A stretch of 64,000 nucleotides of DNA from Fratercula arctica (taxonomy: Eukaryota; Chordata; Aves; Charadriiformes; Alcidae), in NCBI GenBank assembly GCA_947846985.1, contig CANTUZ010000027.1, positions 3,599,152-3,663,151 on the forward strand. The letters are read 5' to 3'. Positions 60,215-64,000 of the stretch are shown piece after piece. A program made the position numbers and the translations under genes. Within the stretch, counting starts at the first letter, position 1; each line of letters begins with the position of its first letter. The notes under the pieces were generated by a model that was not told the origin of the DNA, did not search any database, and was given only the letters and a program-made list of their open reading frames with translations.

Positions 60215-60400
60215 CCGCGGTCCCCACGGGACGCCCCGCCCCGCCGAGGCGCTCCCACCAATCGGAGCGCGGGGCCCGCGCTGCCATTGGCCCACCCTCC
60301 CAATGGCCCGTGCGCCAGCGACCGGTTGCCATGGGGAAGACGCACCTGCGACGGCGCGCGGCCGTTGCCGTGGTGACGGGGCCCTGCGGCCCGGCCCCAC
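60215..60400. promoter_or_regulatory. Diverged CpG-rich promoter of unit 2
   Basis: Homologous to the unit 1 promoter. It retains a CCAAT box at 60258-60262, an ATTGG at 60286-60290 and a further CCAAT at 60300-60304, but the regular 28-bp triple array is lost. X-box-like words persist at 60325-60338 (GTTGCCATGGGGAA) and 60364-60377 (GTTGCCGTGGTGAC). The NRF1 palindrome is absent. Whether it still fires is unknown. Confidence 0.55.
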
Positions 60401-60818
60401 CGCGGGCCTTCACCAAAACACGCCTTTTTCTTCTTCAAAACTTCAGAGATTTGCGTGCGACAGCACAAAAGAAACCCCTGTCCTCCTCCTTCCCCTCCTC
60501 CCTTCCGTCCGCTCTCGGGGAACTCCCTGGGCTGATGGCGAAACGCACCACTGAAAGCCAGACAGAAATACAGAACTTCGGAGCTCCCCGGCAAAATAAC
60601 GGGGGAATAAAACCCTGGTTCCATTCAGTTGCCTCTCTTTTTAAACACGTGCAACAAATACCTAACTGCTTCAGTACGCCTCACGCATTTGTGTGCTACA
60701 ACTTTTTGGCAGCTGCACATGCAACAAGGCGAGTCAGTTGGTAAATTATACAATGTTAACCCTTTCTTCAAGTTTCAATTATGATATTAAAACAATCAGC
60801 AAGACAAGAGATCCCTCC
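60401..60818. repeat. Unit 2 tail and unit 2/unit 3 junction
   Basis: The stretch at 60410-60530 parallels the first GC-rich cassette of unit 1 (CACCAAAACACG, then CTTTTTCTTCTT and TTCCGTCCGCTCTCGG). It lacks the minisatellites and the 4-kb segment between them and 57590. It is followed by the shared unit end (60545-60740) and then ATCAGCAAGACAAGAGATCC, where the next unit begins. No gene is seen. Confidence 0.75.
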
Positions 60819-61018
60819 CCAAATGGTTTTCATTTTGAGGGTCGGGGGGGAAATTGAATCCCCGGGGCTGCAATCCATCGGGCTACCAAGAAGCACCGGC
60901 AGATTGGCAAACGCTTTTGGCCGTGCTGAACACGCGGAGGAACACGGTTCTATGAGATCTCCACTGTTACAACCGAGAACCCAAGGCCGGCAAAGAAGTG
61001 CAAAGACAGCGCAAAGTC

Positions 61019-63850
61019 TCATTGCTCATGACTTCGACTGCCCAGTGCTTCATCACCAAGGACCCGCTCTAATGGGAAATTCATAGAAGGCAAGTGCTTT
61101 GAGTGAGAAATGGTTCCATTTCGGAAAATCGCTTTCCGACCGACATCAAAATGACACGCGGTACGATCCGGACAAAGGACGTGACGGAAGCAACAACTCA
61201 CCAAAACCACATCAGGAGTCGCTGTCACTAGTTACGAGCTGCTGATGCTTTGTGGGAATTCCTGGAAAACAGGCAGAAGCGACGCCGCTTTGTCCCGGTT
61301 CCTCCTTGTCTCTTCTTTGACCTCGACTGCCTTCAGGACAGACGCCAGTATATCAGTAAGGTTTCTCGAGTCCTACTATAAGATATCCTAAACCCTTATT
61401 GACTCAAAAGCATAAAGCTGTTATCAGGAACACAGAGCCTGCTTCTCCTGAACGTCTGAAATCTTACAAACAGTTTCCTCCCTCTTTTAGTACACAATTA
61501 TTTTCACGGCATGGCTTAACAGTCAGTGCACAGAAAGAGAAGATTCTGCTTTCAGGAAGAGAAAATGAACCCAGGGAAATAACCCTTGCATGGGTGTAAC
61601 ATGCTCCAGAACAGACCTCACGTTATTTTTACTGTTCTGTTAAAATATTTCATACAAAAAACTGTAGAAGGAGAGCTGACAAAGCCTTCATGTTAACTTC
61701 AAAGTCCACACTGCAAGGACCTTAGGAAAAAAGCAGACGCCCACCGCAGACCTACCTCGTACTCGCACTGCACTCCGGATCCTTTCCAGCTGTCCTGCAC
61801 TGTCACCGCACAATAGAAGGGTGACCACGGGGAAATGCTGGCACTTGACATTCCGCCGAGAGAGGGGGAAAAAACCTTTAGCACAAAGCTGGGCAGCAAC
61901 CTAAGGCCTCCTTCTTTCACGGAGGTTTCCAAAGACTACGGTCGAGCGGAGGAAAAAGCATTTGGCACCATCTCTGGCACAGCTGTTGATACCGGCCACT
62001 AGACCTTGGCATTTTTTTGACTCGCTGGCAGCTTTAGTTGCCCCAAGAGACACTTTCCCAGGCACACGCAGGTGACAGGCACAGACGCCTACGGACATTT
62101 TCTTGAGCCTACGCAGAGCCAAGGTTTCCTCGCCCGCTGCGTCCCGATCTGAATATCTTTCCTAAAGGGTACAGCCACCCACCTGTCCTTCTAATCTTCC
62201 TCCTTGCAACAAAGCACCTGTTTTTTCCAGGCCGTTTCTCCAAACGGCCAAGATCTTTTCAAACTACCCTTGCGCCACCAAACCCGCGCAGGGTCCCTCC
62301 CAGCTTTTGGCTGCCCTTGGCTTTACCAGGCACACGCTCTATTCCCTCTCCCAACACCAAAAGTACGGCACGCTCCCAGACCAGAGCGCAACACTGCAGG
62401 TGCCCGCCCACGCCCGGCTGGTTTCATGAGGAGTCCCCGCCACCGCAGGCTGCACGCCCAAGCGCAGCTCCACCCGCACCCATTTCAGGGGATGCGCAAC
62501 TTGCTATTCGCTTCCTGCCACGGCTGCTCTTCCTTCAGAAATTCTACGCGTAGCCAAGATTTTCACTACGGGTTCAAGCATTTACCTTCCTGGTATTACC
62601 AGCAGTATTACACAGGCAAGTCACTTAATTGCTCTTCTAAAATTATCCAACTGAAAGTTACAGCCCTGAAAGAGGAGGGGAAAAGACAAGGAGAGCTCAG
62701 GCAGCAAGAGAGCTCTGCAGGCTGCCACCTGCAGTCAACATTGCACTCTCTTTTTGAAAGCACACACACACACACACACTAGAGAACCCCCACAAAACAA
62801 ACAAACACAAACCCCAGGACTTTGTATCTTTCCCTCTCCCAGCATATGGTCTTGTCAGAGCATGACGTGCAGACCACCTGTGTCCCGAGGACATTTGCAC
62901 GCGAGGAATACGTGTCCAGAAACGGTCCAGATCTCTAAGAGTTGTGTCATTTTGGGGGGTTTCCTTATCATAACTCAGCTTCATTGACGGGCACATTTGA
63001 GAGGAAACTCGTTAACTTTTAAACGTAGTCTCTCCTTGGGGAAAGAAACGTCTTGGAGACTGAAAAGCAATTACGATTCAGAGCTCCCACTCATGAGGAA
63101 GCCGTGGGGACATTAAGTAAAGCAAAGAACCCACAGCAGCAACATTCAGTGAAATTTGGCTTTAATTCTGATCACGCCCTTAAGAGACCCTCCAAGTCTA
63201 CACCTCAGTCCTACAAAGGACGAGTCGTTCTCCGGAGGGACAAACTTTTTGTACTTAGAAGTCCTAGACTGAAGGCTCCACGGAACGTGCATTGAGCCAC
63301 AGAAAAACATGCCATCACCACTCTTAATAAAAAGAAAAACTGAATAAAAATCAAGCGACACATCCGTTTCCATCACGTTTCACTCGTTACGTTTCTACCA
63401 GCGTCTAGGTGCTCAAAAATTAACTACACTGACACCACATCCTAATAAAAATTTAGTTACGCATCAAAAAAGAAAAGGCTATTTCCCCTTTGCCCATGAA
63501 ATCAGTACAAACAAACTGAAGAGAAACACCTGACCCTAAAGAAGGGAACGGGCAACTCTCAATTTACCCAAGGTGAAAGTTCACTCTTATACCCCAAAGG
63601 AAAACACTCCAAACTGCTAAGGCACCAACTCAGGAAGGAGGCACTCTCTGTGAACTGCAACTCCTCCTCATCAGCTTTCCTGCACGGGCAGCAAAGTTGC
63701 CTTTCCTGCAGGTTTGACATGGACTGTCTGTAGCATTCCCAAACCCACCAACGAGTCTCCCCGCTCCCCCAGCCCCACACGCGCCATTACCTGAGCCACA
63801 AACGGAATCAGCCGTGCAGGATTCTCTTCCCCAGGACGCAGAAGGCGACC
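61019..63850 (-). CDS. Predicted 4-exon gene of unknown function, unit 3 copy (in frame; exon 1 outside the window)
   Basis: Exon 2 is 63850-63791 (60 bp, GRLLRPGEENPARLIPFVAQ). Exon 3 is 61843-61756 (88 bp) and exon 4 is 61068-61019, ending at TGA. Splice sites are as in unit 1, and exon 2 has the extra C that keeps all exons in phase. Exon 1 should lie about 0.7 kb beyond the window end. This is the copy most likely to be functional. Between the two near-identical copies the reading frame differs only by the exon 2 indel. The protein family is not recognised, and a search could change this. The alternative is a spliced non-coding transcript with a fortuitous frame, which the synonymous bias against unit 2 argues against. 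Confidence 0.5.
62761..62779. repeat. (CA)n microsatellite, unit 3
   Basis: 19-base CA run, same length as its partner at 50800-50818. Confidence 0.95.
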
Positions 63851-64000
63851 CTAGGAAAAGAGGGGGCGAGAAATGAGCCTGTTTCTCACACCCAGCCAAC
63901 GGGGACCAGCCAGGGGACCTCGACCCCACCTCTGCCCTCAGGAGAGGGGCCAGGACGGACCCGCCACACAGAGAGAGGCACCCAGCGTGGATTTCATCTT

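Larger units (their letters stand above)
60819..64000. repeat. Segmental duplication, unit 3 copy (partner 48858-52038)
   Basis: Nearly identical to the first 3.18 kb after the gap. Because its left side is intact here, it shows what the gap removed at 48858: at least the sequence like 60735-60818. The copy runs off the window end within intron 1 of the gene. Confidence 0.95.

Noticed and set aside
60819..60910. tRNA-like or tRNA-SINE-like segment on the minus strand (GGTAGCCCGATGG ... GGGGATTCAATTTCCCC)
   Set aside because: The T-arm-like hairpin has the wrong loop, the A-box pattern fails at key positions and no anticodon arm can be drawn.

Overview
The window reads as vertebrate nuclear DNA, most likely from a bird. 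The evidence is a very GC-rich CpG-island promoter cluster, an endogenous-retrovirus LTR of a kind I associate with avian genomes, and no dense mammalian SINE/LINE content. The 200-N gap suggests a long-read scaffolded assembly. The species cannot be fixed from sequence alone, and nothing bacterial is present.

Positions 1-48657 are one uninterrupted head-to-tail satellite array of about 270 monomers of 180 bp. Monomers are organised into higher-order repeats (HORs). A marker monomer carrying a short inverted repeat recurs 31 times, and the commonest spacing is about 1260 bp (7 monomers; 13 of 30 intervals). Larger blocks are themselves duplicated (3961-bp super-units at 6731 and 10692; related super-units starting at 29596, 33542 and 37666). 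The array becomes irregular and rich in one-base indels from about 38 kb to the gap at 48658-48857. The many long open frames in the array are a by-product of the 180-bp (3 x 60) period, not genes.

The right flank, 48858-64000, is a tandemly duplicated single locus. Unit 1 (48858 to about 59085) and unit 3 (about 60811 to the window end) are almost identical over the 3.18 kb that can be compared. Unit 2 (about 59086-60810) is an old, shortened, diverged copy. Each unit carries all or part of a minus-strand gene for which I infer a 4-exon, 108-residue protein that I do not recognise. Splice phases, total length (327 nt) and synonymous-biased divergence between copies support the model. Unit 1 has a one-base deletion in exon 2; unit 3 is in frame but loses exon 1 to the window end; unit 2 lacks exons 2 and 4 and the start codon.

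The gene starts in a CpG-island promoter with three CCAAT boxes at 28-bp spacing, an NRF1-type palindrome and two RFX X-box-like sites. Downstream on the plus strand lie 2.6 kb of GC-rich repeated cassettes and G-rich minisatellites (53100-55730), an AT-rich non-coding stretch, and an LTR insertion (about 57798-58985) whose empty site is preserved in the paralogous sequence near 60715.

The most striking link between the two halves is a single diverged satellite monomer at 59757-59935. It sits exactly where unit 2 has lost about 2.4 kb relative to unit 1. The satellite family and the duplicated gene locus therefore share history, and their adjacency across the gap is probably not accidental.
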